From Lepiota brunneoincarnata (taxonomy: Eukaryota; Basidiomycota; Agaricomycetes; Agaricales; Agaricaceae): a DNA stretch of 64,000 nt. The stretch is taken from positions 1,612,001 through 1,676,000 of the forward strand of contig JAEBUN010000004.1 in NCBI GenBank assembly GCA_023014365.1, in the 5' to 3' direction. Within the stretch, counting starts at the first letter, position 1. Each line of letters opens with the position of its first letter. This document shows, piece by piece, positions 1 through 11,065 of this stretch. The notes beneath the pieces are model-generated. The model was given only the letters and a program-made list of their open reading frames with translations, was not told where the DNA came from and made no database searches. The position numbers and the translations under genes were made by a program.

Positions 1-162
1 GAGACGGTAGTAAAGAAACTGGTGAGCCACATAGGAGGAGAGATCGTGTTAGCCAAAGTCAAGTCCAGGGATGGGGAGGGCCACACGAAGCTCGGGGCAT
101 ATTGGGAGGTTGTGAAGTGCCGGAAGAGCTGGAAGAAGGTATATGAAGGAGGGATATATTAA
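1..162 (+). CDS. C-terminal end of an unidentified protein (partial)
   Basis: Frame 1 is open from the first base to a TAA at 160-162 and encodes 53 residues rich in Lys, Val and Gly, ending VYEGGIY. The composition (amphipathic, charged, no low complexity) suits a folded protein C-terminus, and the next gene starts only about 125 bp on. I do not recognise the family. It could be chance, since an open stretch of 54 codons is not rare. Confidence 0.4.
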   Translation, partial: ETVVKKLVSHIGGEIVLAKVKSRDGEGHTKLGAYWEVVKCRKSWKKVYEGGIY

Positions 163-287
163 TCACGTGGTGAAGGGAGTACATAGCTATTATGGATATG
201 TTTTTTTTTAAGCAGAGCCTAATCCTCAGTGCTGGTCGCCATTAATCACAGCGCAAGAGCCGCTGCCCGTACACTCCTTCATCATCC

Positions 288-2689
288 ATGCACTTCCACC
301 AAACCCTCAAGCGTACACACTCCCCCCGCAGCACCACCTTTGAGGGCTACGAGAGCTCTTCCAGCACCGATTGTGAAGACTCGTCGCGCACCAGCACCCA
401 GCGTAACAGGCCCTCCTATACACCCTCTACTTCTGCTGCCTCCTCCACCCTCTATACCCATTCCCATTCCTCGGACTATCTATTCCCCCCAAGGGTTCCC
501 TCCCGCCACTCTTCTGTCAATTCCACCGCCTCCTCTACCCCCGTCCCGTCACGCTCCGCCTCACCCCTCCCCCAGTTCTACACCTCTGGGCTTTCCTCAT
601 CGTGTCCCTCAGATACTGACGATGAGCCCAGCTCACCTCTCTTTTCCAGGAACGGTGCCAGGAACTCTTGGTGGAGGGAACAGCGAGCACCCTGGTGGAG
701 TGTGGCGAGACGTCGACGACGCCGTAGCTGGCGCATCACCCGTCTCGTGAAGAAATGGCTCAGGAACGTTGTCCGCCATCCACTCTTCCCCAGCCAACCC
801 ATCACAATCGTACGTCGGCTGCTCTGACCCACTCATTCCCAGCGCCTAACACAGTGTCTCATCCAGGTCTTAACCCTGATTCTCCTCTCCATATTCGCCA
901 TCCTTCTAACACTCCTACTAATCTACATCCTCAACCCCGACAAGGAGCCCTTGCCTTGGCGCGCCTATTGCGCCTACCCCTCGATATACAATACTCGTGA
1001 TCCCCCACCCGCATCTGCACCTTATCCTAGTCCCAACAATCCACCACCCCAAATACACTCTTTCCCACCCCCGAGCCTTGATTCCCTTCCCCCTACTGGT
1101 ATATTCCTAGGTGTATTTTCAGTGGACTCGGCCTTCGAACGCCGGCAGCTGGTTCGCTCCACATGGGCCAGTCACCCGCGGAGCCGTGATGGCGCGGGTG
1201 ATGGTGATGAAGGTACTGGAACCTCGCGTACAATCGTCCGGTTCGTTGTCGGACAGCCCCGCAAAGACTGGGAACGCCGTATCAAGCTGGAGATGGAAAG
1301 TATGTGTCGTCCTTTCTTCTGTTTTTCCCCTTCTAATTTCTGGACAGTGTACAACGATATTATTGTTCTTCCAATGCAGGAAAATATGAACACTGGCAAA
1401 ACGCACACTTTCTTCTCCTGGGCATCAATCAACGCATGGGTCCCACCAGTATACATCAACACCACCGTTCCTCCACCGCGCTTCACATACTCAAACTTTA
1501 CCTCGTCACCCCCAGCCTTGGCATCTCACGATCCATACCCAGCATGGCAAGATTTGGCATCTGGAAACCCCAAGACTTGGGTTCGGCCGGATTATGTCGT
1601 CAAAGTCGATGATGACTCCTTTGTCATGCTGGCAGAACTCGAGGCACGACTGCGAGTGGAACTCCACACCAAATACGAAGACCGTCGCCATTCTTCTCTG
1701 TTTGCACGTGCAGCCTACACGGCCGTCAGGAATGCTTCTGTTACCACTGTGATTGACGCCAGCGCTATGGCCAGTCCGCGGACGCCAACACAGCTGACGG
1801 ACAGCGATCCGTTGATTTATTGGGGTTATCTAGTGACGAACAAGTATCATCAGTTTATGGCGGGAGAGCTGTATGGGCTCAGCTGGTCATTGGTCGACTG
1901 GGTGGCAAAAGATCCCACAGTGAAAACGATGACCAAGGGTGCGGAGGATAAGCAGACGGCCAAGTGGATGCGGATACACCCTCGGCAGAAAGAGATCAGA
2001 TGGGCGAGCGAGCGGTGTTGGATATATGATCACCCCCGGTCGGGCACTGTGTAAGTTTCGATCTATCGGTTTTTGGATTGAGATACTAATTTTGTAGCTA
2101 TGCGCATGGCTTCCTCTTCCCATCGGAAGTGATGCGGGTAAAGCGACAAATTCGAGAGGCATATGGTGATAGCGTGCAGAAGGTGCTGAGGGATTTAACC
2201 CAGACTACTGGAAGTGGGTTAGTGCCCTCGCCGACTGATTGGGCATATTCGACTGTGTCGAAATTTCGAACGCGGTATGCACCACCGCTTTCGGATCTCT
2301 CGACCTCTTATAGCGTGGAAGCGTTAGTAGAGGGGAGTGAAATGTCAACACTGAGTGAAGGTGTGCCCTTTGTTTCTCATACTTACTTCAAAGGATTTAT
2401 CACAATCCCAGGGAGCCCAATGACACCCGATTATGCATGGGCACATCGTGAGGGTCGACGGAGGCGGTATAAAGGCGATCGTGTGGGAGGAACGGTCGTT
2501 GTGCATTTCATCAAGAAACATATGTGGTTCTTGGAAACCGCACTGGCGTTATTAGAGGGTGACGAGCGGTCGGAACATGAGATGTTTGAGGATCACGAGG
2601 AAAGGGCTGATATCCAGCTGCTAGGGGATGGATCCTCGGCCTCCGTTCCCTGGGTGCAGCACGCAATTGTCGGACATCGGACGCGATGA
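288..2689 (+). CDS. Golgi-type glycosyltransferase, GT31 (beta-1,3-galactosyltransferase-like)
   Basis: Predicted type II membrane glycosyltransferase of about 749 aa, joined from 288-809, 867-1299, 1348-2050 and 2098-2689. The N-terminal 160 residues are a Ser-rich, then Arg-rich cytoplasmic tail. One hydrophobic anchor follows (VLTLILLSIFAILLTLLLIY), then a lumenal catalytic part with the GT31 (Galactosyl_T) marks: RRQLVRSTW, DIIVLPMQENMNTGKT, the DxD-like metal motif KVDDDSF and, after the third intron, HPRSGTVYAHGFLFPSE. The introns are 57, 48 and 47 nt. The first two are multiples of three, so the frame stays open through them, but splicing restores the anchor and the motif. Family assignment is sound; acceptor and linkage are unknown. 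Start chosen as the first ATG of the open frame. Confidence 0.85.
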
Positions 2690-3146
2690 TTGCCCCGCCC
2701 CGTCTCTTGGTCGGCGCTTGTGTCGGGTGAAAACCAAGTCGCTTGAAAGCCCCGCAGTCCTCGAAAGGCAAAAATGTACAATACTTAATTCTCCCCCTGT
2801 TTCCTTTCTCCTCTTACCTTTCGCTCTCTTGAGTTATTCTACATTAAGATTTCCTTCTCCAACTCGACACTCCTATCTATTCGCTAGCAACTGCCTCGAA
2901 CTCGCTCTTGTTTTGTTTTGTTTTTAGCTCGTGATCAATATTCGACATTCGCTCTGAGTACGTTCGTTAGCTCGAACACTGGTATCTTCTCCATTTTCTT
3001 GTAGAGCAGCAGGATTTATTAAAATACTCCTGTTTAGACCTTCATCTCATTTTTTAAAGAAAGAAAATAGGATTCACAATACATGCTATCTCGCACTCGC
3101 AAATATCATAGTTGGTCCATGTGGCCCCCAGGCCACTACAACACAT
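2690..3146. other. Convergent intergenic spacer
   Basis: Gene-free stretch between the 3' ends of the GT31 gene (+) and the membrane protein gene (-). It is AT- and pyrimidine-rich, as expected of 3' untranslated regions and terminators. I see no RNA gene, repeat or conserved open frame in it. Confidence 0.5.
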
Positions 3147-4946
3147 TCAAGGCAAAAAAATAGCACCAGACCGACCGTTAAACTCAGATCGATTCGAAAT
3201 CACGGGCTGACCAGGACCAACATCTTCCTCATGATAGCCTTCCAATGTGCTCCCAGGACCGCCCAACCGTCCGTACAGTTCGCTATGGGAAGTAAGTGGG
3301 GTAATAGCTTGGTAACGCATAAGGACGGCACGAATGATGAGAGGTTCCCAATGACGGAACCACTCGCCTTCACGTTGCCCGACCAGCTTGTGCGGGCCTT
3401 GCCGAGTTTGTGGAATTCTCGAGGAGGGGGAGAAAGGTGAAGAGGGTCCAGGTATAGGAAAGGACGAGGCGAAGATGGATGTGGAGGTGGAGGGACTGGC
3501 GATGTCTTCATAGGCGGGCAGCTCATTGCTGCCACTCCCACTGCTGTTTCCAGCGTTTGGGTGTGAACATGTGTTTGGGTATTGATTCTGGTTCGAGCTT
3601 AAGGGGACCCATTTCTTTAATGCATAAGCTCCCCCGCAGACTTGCCATCTCCCTCCACCTTTAGAGTGGAAGCGCTTGAAGAGCCAGATGAAAGGGAAGA
3701 GCCATAATATGATGGAAAGGAACTTCAACCACTTGTTTGACAGAGCACGAGAAAGTCGGTTCGATGGGCGGACGTAAATTCGAGAATTTATAGGCTGAAA
3801 GGATACATCGATGTTGCCGTGATAGGGTGCCAATGTAATTGTGCTCCGTATCGCTGTCTCGAGTTGGGAAATGTCCCATCCATAGAGAACTTTGGTGTAT
3901 ACAAATTCCTTGAGAAGTTTCTGGCTAGCACAGTACTCGTCAGCCCATTCGCGCAGGGATTTACTGCTCCTTAGGACGTCGTGCTCGGTGGGGGCTGTGA
4001 TATTCCACCCGTTTATTCCCGAGACCCAGGGCGGAAGGCCTTTGTTGGTACGCTGTTCAACCCACTTGTCGTAGTCCTTGCATTCTCTACGACTGGCCTT
4101 GCGGCATCTTGAGGGAAAGGTGGAGGTTGGGGAGAGGAGGTGAGTGTTGCCGAGAGAGGGAGATCGACCAAAGCTAGATAGACCTAGCTCTACCTCGCGC
4201 ACCATCCTTCCGCGATAAGCGGGCTCGTTATCTGCTACGGACCAGTGGATAGGTAGGAGATCGTCCTGATTCTCTAGGGGCTCTCGAACATGCGCCTTGG
4301 AGTCGAAGGGGAGCGACGGGGGTAGGGGTGTACCGACAGATGGTGTGATGTCGATACAAAAGTCAAAATCTACCACGCGCTCAGAGTAGGTTTCGGTCCG
4401 TGTTGAGGAGCCTCCGTTCCATTGGTGCCCTTGGTTATTGTGGTGGTGGTGGTGGTGGTGGTGGTGGTGATCGTGATCGTGGTTGTCATAAGGGGAGACC
4501 CAGCGATGGCGTGTTTCGGTGTGTGAGCCCGTGCAACGGACACGATAGCTTGGGGAACGCTGCTTCGCTTGAGTAAGGAGGAAGCGGTATAACGCTTCGC
4601 CTGGGGTAGAACCCGACGTCAGAACAGTGCATTTTACAAGATCATGTATAGGCTTACCATCCGTGTTCAGATGCTCGTCATGCGAAACGACATCCCCATC
4701 CCCGACCTCGAACCATTCGGCTTCATAGGGGGCAAACGCGGGAGGGCTGCCAAGAGGAAGACCTTGAGTGGTATCTGGGTAGGAGTCGCTATTATGAGCT
4801 AGCAGTCCATCGTGTTCGGTCAACTCGTCCGGTATTTCGAGCTCGTCTTGGGGCAGCTGGTTGGTAGAGGGACCAGGCTGGTCGTGAGGGTCGCGGGCAG
4901 CGTCTACACCTTTGCGTGCTAGGTCGGACTCAGTGGTGACAATCAT
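3147..4946 (-). CDS. Conserved fungal single-pass membrane protein of unknown function, intronless
   Basis: 599 aa in one uninterrupted exon, unusual in this intron-rich window. The first 200 residues are acidic and hydrophilic and contain a run of ten His. A folded middle part carries YGWDISQLETAIRS and a hydrophobic segment (FLSIILWLFPFIWLF). This is followed at once by a basic turn and the Gly/Cys/Trp-rich stretch GGGRWQVCGGAYALKKW. The C-terminal 150 residues are Ser/Pro-rich and probably disordered. I recall the WxVCGGAYxLKxW block from other fungal proteins with no established role, so I call it only a conserved membrane protein. It shares its upstream region with the divergent surface-protein gene that begins near 5233. 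Confidence 0.7.
   Translation of the reverse strand: MIVTTESDLARKGVDAARDPHDQPGPSTNQLPQDELEIPDELTEHDGLLAHNSDSYPDTTQGLPLGSPPAFAPYEAEWFEVGDGDVVSHDEHLNTDGKPIHDLVKCTVLTSGSTPGEALYRFLLTQAKQRSPSYRVRCTGSHTETRHRWVSPYDNHDHDHHHHHHHHHHNNQGHQWNGGSSTRTETYSERVVDFDFCIDITPSVGTPLPPSLPFDSKAHVREPLENQDDLLPIHWSVADNEPAYRGRMVREVELGLSSFGRSPSLGNTHLLSPTSTFPSRCRKASRRECKDYDKWVEQRTNKGLPPWVSGINGWNITAPTEHDVLRSSKSLREWADEYCASQKLLKEFVYTKVLYGWDISQLETAIRSTITLAPYHGNIDVSFQPINSRIYVRPSNRLSRALSNKWLKFLSIILWLFPFIWLFKRFHSKGGGRWQVCGGAYALKKWVPLSSNQNQYPNTCSHPNAGNSSGSGSNELPAYEDIASPSTSTSIFASSFPIPGPSSPFSPSSRIPQTRQGPHKLVGQREGEWFRHWEPLIIRAVLMRYQAITPLTSHSELYGRLGGPGSTLEGYHEEDVGPGQPVISNRSEFNGRSGAIFLP
4441..4469. repeat. TGG/CCA trinucleotide tract encoding poly-His
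   Basis: About ten tandem TGG units on the + strand, read as CAC codons on the minus strand, giving ten consecutive His flanked by His/Asp and Asn. A microsatellite inside a coding exon and likely to vary in length between strains. Confidence 0.85.
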
Positions 4947-5159
4947 GCTGGAAAGTCATTGTTGCTGCGGACGGTTATGAACACGTCTACGGTAGTCTCG
5001 TGATGTCATGGAGTTAATTATTTATTGTGACAATAGTCGAGCCAAAGGGCCATGATGATGCGCCATGGTCTGCTAGCATGTCCTCCTCTCTCTTCTAAGC
5101 CCATTTCTTACATCCTCTTGTTCTCTCTCCCACACTATCTAGCTCACTAATGTCTTCTT

Positions 5160-5330
5160 TCACTTCTTCTTCTTTTCTTCTTCTTCTTCTTCAACCACGT
5201 CCTCCCCTTCCCCCTCCTCCTCCTCCTCCTCCATGCCACCCACCTCCTCTTCATCCTCGTCATCGTCATCGTCCTCGTCCTCATCCTCATTCCCATCGTC
5301 ATCTTCATCTTCATCATCAACAAACCCTCC
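5160..5330. repeat. TCC/TCT/TCA trinucleotide tract (Ser-coding)
   Basis: Imperfect trinucleotide tract of Ser codons at the 5' end of the surface-protein gene. Because the unit is a triplet, all three forward frames stay open here (Ser-rich, Pro/His-rich, Phe/Leu-rich). The frame was decided by continuity with the downstream exons. Confidence 0.8.
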
Positions 5331-6622
5331 CCGGACTTCCACTTCCTCTCAACTCCCAGACACTACGGAGCCATCATCATCCACAACTGAGTCCAGCACC
5401 TTCCCTTCCACATCCTTCACCCCTCGCCCCCGCCCCACGTATGTTTTCATGTGTTCTTCATGTTATTCACTAAGTCATCGTTTACAGGAGGCCCCCTTCT
5501 ATTCGCACCACTGATGATGGCCCAGATTCTCGCACCGCCGCCCCCCCTTCAGTTACCTCCACCTTCACCTCCACTCGTGTCAATGGCGGCCTCGTAACCG
5601 TCACAGAAATCATCGCGAACCCCACCCTCAGCCCCAACAATCCACGCCACAGCAGCAATGGGTGAGTTTCCACATCCACTCGTCACTCGACCCGTCACTC
5701 AGCCAGCTGCCCTGAAATAGCTTCTTCGGAAACACCGGTGCGGTCGCCGCCGTCTTCGTCCTTGTGGGTCTTGCTGCAGCCTCCATTGCCTTGTGGATTC
5801 TTTTTGCCGTTCGCCGACGCCGACGCCACCGCCGCATCGAACGCGATACCGCCGCCTTCGCTTCCCTGGCGGCTACCGGTGTTCAGAGAACTCCACTCGA
5901 TGATGACGATGACCCTCATGACCCTCCAGTCGAAATCACCCAACGCCTGTCCAGCTCTGGACCCGCCTCCATCGGCCCGACAGCGCCATATCACGATGAC
6001 CCCGATCTCCCTGATGCTTTTAACCCATACGCGGAATACATATATCCACTCCCCGCCCCTGTGCTTCCTGTTCCAGATGGTTACGCTCCCGCTCGTACAA
6101 GTCCGCCGCCGCCTCTCGCCCATCTCGATAGTTACAACCGCAGTCGAAGGGCAAGCGCAAATGGGAGCCTTACAAGTACTGCCGGCCCCGATGGTTATGT
6201 GATGGGCAACCACTCTGCCACTCACAGTGGCGCGAGCTATGAACCACTGATGGCTTCGTTTTACCGGCAATCCAGTGGAAGTGGTCAGCAGTCCAGTTCA
6301 CCCGGCGTGGCAACTCCTTCCGCAGCTGCATTTCCGCCTCAAACACCACCTGCGTACCCGTCATCTCACGGACATGGACAGGCACCGGTCTCTGTGGTCG
6401 ACGGCCTGGAACCAAGCGACGCACATTCGCTTCACACTGCTGACGCGACGGACGACAGACTTGATCCTGGGTTGAAGCGGCGGCAGAGAGAGGCGGAAAG
6501 CGCCTCGATGAAAGATTTGCGAGATGATGAGGATTATTCGAGACCCGTCCTCGGGGTACGTACTGCTCGCCTGTCGGAGGCCTAGTCTTGATGGCAGTTG
6601 CTTGCAGGTCCGGAACCCTTAA
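5233..6622 (+). CDS. Ser-rich single-pass surface protein, Mid2/Wsc-sensor-like layout (paralogue 1)
   Basis: Proposed exons are 5233-5438, 5488-5661 and 5721-6555, with a short last exon at 6608-6622; if the last intron is not used, translation ends at 6585. Layout: a Ser/Thr-rich, probably glycosylated ectodomain, the block VTVTEIIANPT, a juxtamembrane Gly-Phe-Phe-Gly-Asn motif, one membrane helix (AVAAVFVLVGLAAASIALWILFA without its start), an Arg/His-rich stop-transfer (RRRRRHRRI) and a tail of about 260 residues rich in Asp, Pro and Ser. The same plan and motif recur in the gene at 9097-11065. The layout resembles cell-wall stress sensors, but no Cys-rich WSC domain is visible. No signal peptide is evident, so the true start may lie upstream of 5233. 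Function is inferred from architecture only. Confidence 0.65.
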
Positions 6623-7404
6623 ATGCACAGCGCATGGCTATCGATTTGTTGTGATCCATGATCCATGCTATGCCTTCCAAAGAAAAAATGCATCGCCGTT
6701 GATGCACACTACTCATGACATGAGAAAGATTCTCTCATCACGACTCCCGAACGGACTTTGGAACCGGAATCATGAGGGGAGAACACACCCCTTTACTTGT
6801 ATATCTTGCATTCACCTTCGCATCAAGGACTCATCTCATTCACCTTGTTTTTTTTGTTGCTTCCTGCATCTCATTTAGTGTGCTTATTCGCTCGCCTTAT
6901 ATTGTGTTCTTGACTGTATTGTAATTCTCTTGAAGCCATGGCAGGGACGACATGTTGACATCACTCCATTGATAATTTGACTTTTAGACTTTTCGGCGGG
7001 AAACTAACGTTGTCAGATCCTGCCAACGCGGCCGCCCTGGGGGTTGCCTTTACCCCCGATGCATAGGTCATAGAAAAGTCTAGCGACTGCGCTATCCTTT
7101 TGGACTCTTATTAGTGTTCCATGAGCAGAGAAGCTTACATGATTCAACCCTGGGAGCCAGAGTTCAGGTACCCCCCGCAGAAACGTGTACCATACAACAC
7201 GTCGTTTGTTATTGGTTGTTCGTGCATACGACAGCTCCCACAATATTCTTAGCCACGAAGGAGTGTGTCTGCCCCCTGTCCAAATACCACGGTGCCCATC
7301 TCATATCCAGATTGGCTCACAGGTCTGTTATATCCCACACCCCATAGGGCCTCGCAACCCCCTTCGTTCCCCCGCCTCTTGTGGCTGGTCCTTGCCGTTT
7401 GCGA
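6623..7404. other. Intergenic region, nothing recognised
   Basis: About 780 bp between two plus-strand genes. It contains the 3' region of the surface-protein gene and presumably the promoter of the hydrolase gene. Only short unsupported open frames are present. A weak A-box-like sequence on the minus strand near 7080-7100 was considered and rejected as a tRNA. Confidence 0.5.
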
Positions 7405-8823
7405 ATGTCCAGCAAGACGACTACATCCATACCCACGGCCCAACTCCCGCTCCACGACACCCCAATCCTCGGAATGACGTCCCGACCGTACGTACAGCAT
7501 CCGACGATGTATGGAGGGACATTGGATGCCGAAGGTGCAGCGGGATTTTGGGTGGAGTACCCTGACGGGTTAATGGATCTTACGAGGTCAAGGCCTCTGG
7601 TGCCTGAAGAGGAGGACAATGCTGCCAAGGCGGCGGGTGGGGAAATGTTGGAGCTACCTGTATTGGATGTGGCGACACAGGTTGAGGTTGAGGTCGAGGG
7701 GAGTCCTGCCGAGGAGGATCAGGGTCGGTAAGGGGAAGAGTGCGTTGGTAGTCATTGATATGCAAAAGTGCGCTATTGATGAGCTTTTGAGAGAGAGACT
7801 ATGTGGATGCTGAAATACCTCTACAGTTTCTTTTTACATCCTGACCTGAGGAGCCATCCAAAGGGGCTGGAATGTGTTCAGCCCTTGATGGAAGTCGTGC
7901 CAAAAATGAGGGAACTCGAGATGAAGATCCTTTGGGTGTAGGTGTAAATGCTTCGGGTATACCTGTGGGACACTTGGTTGATGTGCTTTTATTGAAACAT
8001 CAGAAATTGGGGTCTAACAGAGCACGAGCTCAAGACGATTCCGCCTAGTCTTGTGCGTGGTTTCCGGAAGCATGGTGGTGGGGGGTTTGGCTCCAAATTG
8101 CCCGGAGATTTCGGGAGGCTGCTCATGCGTGATGAGTTGAATTCGGCTTTGTACGGGCCTTTGCAAGCAGAATATGAAGCTGGAAAGGCAAAAGGGACCG
8201 ATGTCTGGATCCACAAAAACCGGCATGTCTTCTCCAACCAACAGGAGATCTGTTTTCGCTAATGAATGCACGGGCTTTCTAGGATGAGTGGACTGTGGGG
8301 GTATCAAACGGCTCTGGACCTGTATCTGAGAGAGAATGGGATCAAGACACTGTTCTTTGCTGGAGTCAACGCTGACCAGGTACGTAATGAGTTGATGGTG
8401 ACTGTCGTGTCCTGTCGCGCGTCCTTGTCGGTGTCTCCCTGTCTACATATTTCACAACTCGGCGCCGCATTGAGTCGCAAGCGGTGGGGGGGAGGGGTTG
8501 TGGCGCAGCGATGGTGTATCAGCCCAGCAAACCTGACATGTTTCATTGCTCGGTAACGCTTAATTTGTATTAACCGTGACTCTTTGTGATCAGTGCGTAC
8601 TGGGTACCTTGGCCGACGCGTATTTTCGGGGATACGACTGCATAGTGGTGAGGGATGCAACAGCGACTACCTCCCCCGAAGGCGGCTTTGAGAACGTTGT
8701 GTATAATGCTGGGAACGTGAGTGGCCATTTCTGCCCGCTTCACACTGGCCATAATGGGGGTATTTACAGAGTTACGGCTTCGTCACTGATAGCAGGAAGA
8801 TTATCGCCGCTGCTAGTACGTAA
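7405..8823 (+). CDS. Isochorismatase-like cysteine hydrolase
   Basis: A cysteine hydrolase of the isochorismatase superfamily. The domain starts KSALVVIDMQNFF (catalytic Asp), carries WIHKNR (catalytic Lys) and GVNADQCVLGT (nucleophilic Cys), so the triad is complete, and it ends with the conserved block after VRDATATTSPEGG. Exons I can join: ..-7767, 7827-7937, 8004-8222, 8283-8379, 8594-8716 and 8770-8823. The intron at 8223-8282 starts with GC. The N-terminal part from 7405, with FWVEYPDG and an acidic Val/Glu linker, is in a different frame from the catalytic domain. An intron at about 7660-7732 would join them, but a one-base frame break near 7711 fits equally well. Substrate unknown; the family contains many uncharacterised amidases. 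It lies between two paralogous surface-protein genes. Confidence 0.75.
8223..8282 (+). other. Likely GC-AG intron in the isochorismatase-like gene
   Basis: Joining 8222 to 8283 restores HKN-R-MSGLWGYQTALDLYL. The donor reads CG|GCATGT and the acceptor ends CTTTCTAG. No GT donor nearby keeps the frame. Confidence 0.7.
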
Positions 8824-9096
8824 GCGGTCTACTGCGATACTGTTAAATTAAGTTACGTGATGCCTCATGTACGAAGCTGCCGTGTGTGTTTTTAATCGAC
8901 GCCTTTCCGCTTTCGCAACAGCATGGCTGGCACAGTCGACTTCTGATACAGAGTTCTCATAGAATACATATGTATGTACACACAAGCATGTGCCTGCCAG
9001 TAAGAGGGTAAGAATACATCATCAGATGTCCGTCTCGTTTTAATAATGTATGTTGGGATCATGTGCATTTCGTGAATAGAGCTCCCTCCACCACGC

Positions 9097-11065
9097 TCAG
9101 AATAGCTCCTGTGAAGCCAGGATGTCAGGAGAGGTGCGTGGTTGGACCTATCAATAGTTCAGGAATGAAGAGAACAGGGAGATATCTCGCGTGAACTCAC
9201 GTCAAGCATGGTCCGCCGTCTGGTGGGCCGCTGAGGTAAACCCTTCTGGTGTTGCTCAGCTCCGGGGCTTGGGGTGCCGACGTCTCCAGTCGGTGGGAGG
9301 GAAGCAGGTGGTGTGAGAGGAATAGTCTCTGTCCCTTTGTTAATACTGACTGACTCTCGAAGATAGGACCGTGGTGGGCGGGGAGGTGCATCTACTTGTC
9401 CCACGCTGAGCGATCGACGCAGCAGAGGTTCCGGTTGAGGCATTGATTGGGGAGGTTTAATGAGTTTTGGAGGTTCTTCTGTCGGTGGGAGGCTTTCTGG
9501 ATAAATAGAAGGACTGGATTGCGCGATTGATACACGGGAGCTCTCGTTGAGCCTATCGTGACTGAGGGCTAGACCAACCAAGTTATTTTTTGGATAGTTC
9601 TGAGATTGCGGGTCGAGGAAAGGATCGCCGCCTGAGAGTGGACGCCGTCTTGGGATAATTGCACCAGCAGCCACCGTCCCAATCCCCGCTAGCCCAAGAC
9701 CTGTCACTTCTTCAGGTGACCGGGGACGGTATCCATTATCAGTGTAGTTGACCGTGCGTGGCTCCTGGACGACTTCTGATTGTGTTTGGATAGATCGCAT
9801 GAACGGCCCATCATGTGTATCGTGGAACGGTGATGGGGGTTGTTGTCTTAATGAGGTAAACCAGGCTTTGCGGCGCTGAATCCGACGGTGACGTTTGATG
9901 AACCAGACAAGTCCTAGAATAACAAGTGTTGCCACTACCCCGATGGCGGTGAAGACACCCGCTACCTGACTGCGATTGTCCAGAAACCTGATTGACCGTG
10001 TCAAGATTCAGTAACAAAAGTTTCAACACCCTCGACTCACCCAGTAGTCCTATTTATCCTTTCCGAGTCGATGGGGTTGGCTACAATATGTGTGAAAGTG
10101 ATGAAACCGCCGTCGGCTTCAGTGGATGTGCTCAAGATGGTAACGAGTGGAGGCGCGGTCAAGGAGACGATACCATTGACAGGATTTGTGACTGGAACGG
10201 AGATAGGTGTCAAGAGCGTTGACTCCGCAGAACTTGTGAGTGTTGTGAACACAGTGGAAAGGTTGGACTGTCGGGCAGGAATAACTGCAAAACGCGAGGG
10301 GTAGTCAGTACCTGCGAGATGTCCCAGCCGTACTGTTCGGCGTACCAGACACGGTGGTCGAGGCACCCGTCCGAGTTGTGGCAGGAGGAGCTGGTGATGA
10401 TGATCTTGGAGTGCTTGCTCTGTTTGTGGTACTGGAAACAGCAACCCTCGTTGAAGAGGTACGGGTTGGACTACTTGGCGGGCTAGCCACCTCAGTCGCT
10501 GTGCCTGAGCTTGTCACTATCACATCACCGCGAGTATTAGTTCCGGGCACAGTGGTGGTAGGGGGATCACCCGAAGACATTGGCCTATGCAGTTATCAGC
10601 GGGTGAAAAAGAGCCCGGGATGGCGAGTGAGGACGACGTACGTGGGCTCAGGATCTAGTATGGTTGGGGGGTGAGCAGGTCTGAATGTGGATGGGGTTGA
10701 TATAGAAGATCGAGGGTTGGATTCCGTTACCGATGCTGACATCGGCTCACTTGAGAAGGTCAATGATGTCGAACTTGAATTCGACAATTGGGGATTGATC
10801 GGCTGGAAATCCTGATCAATCCATATGGACACGACCTGGCACGTTGTAGGAAGGGACTGACAGTAAATCGATGCCCGGACTTTGTTGAAGGCAGCGGGAG
10901 CGACGACTATTGGCAGTATCCAGCCTGGCGCAGTGTGGCGAATATAAAGTGACCACTCACGTCTGGAGACGGGGTAGCCCCCGACACGGATGTTGATCCC
11001 ACCAGCGAGGGAGTGCTACCAAGGACAGAGGGCGATAGGAGACAGCTGGGCCCTGCCTGAAACAT
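9097..11065 (-). CDS. Ser/Thr-rich single-pass surface protein, sensor-like layout (paralogue 2)
   Basis: Minus-strand exons: 11065-10961, 10835-10642, 10584-10346, 10284-10041 and 9987-9159 (about 536 aa). An alternative last splice from the GTGAGT after MLD (about 9209) would move the stop to 9097. The ectodomain is strongly Ser/Thr/Pro-rich. It is followed by FTHIVANPID, then GFLDNRSQVAGVF leading into one membrane helix (VATLVILGLVWFI), a basic stop-transfer KRHRRIQRRK and a Pro/Ser-rich tail. The ANP block and the Gly-Phe-x-x-Asn block before the helix match the gene at 5233-6622, so the two are paralogues. The intron at 10285-10345 was chosen because only it keeps the Ser/Thr frame. The first ATG gives no clear signal peptide; an upstream exon may be missing. 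Role inferred from layout only. Confidence 0.65.

Noticed and set aside
5160..5342. Minus-strand Asp/Glu-rich open frame
   Set aside because: Antisense of the Ser-codon microsatellite; composition follows from the triplet repeat.
7016..7110. A-box-like sequence on the minus strand as a tRNA gene
   Set aside because: No matching B box (GGTTCRANTCC), the D-arm does not pair, and no cloverleaf can be drawn.
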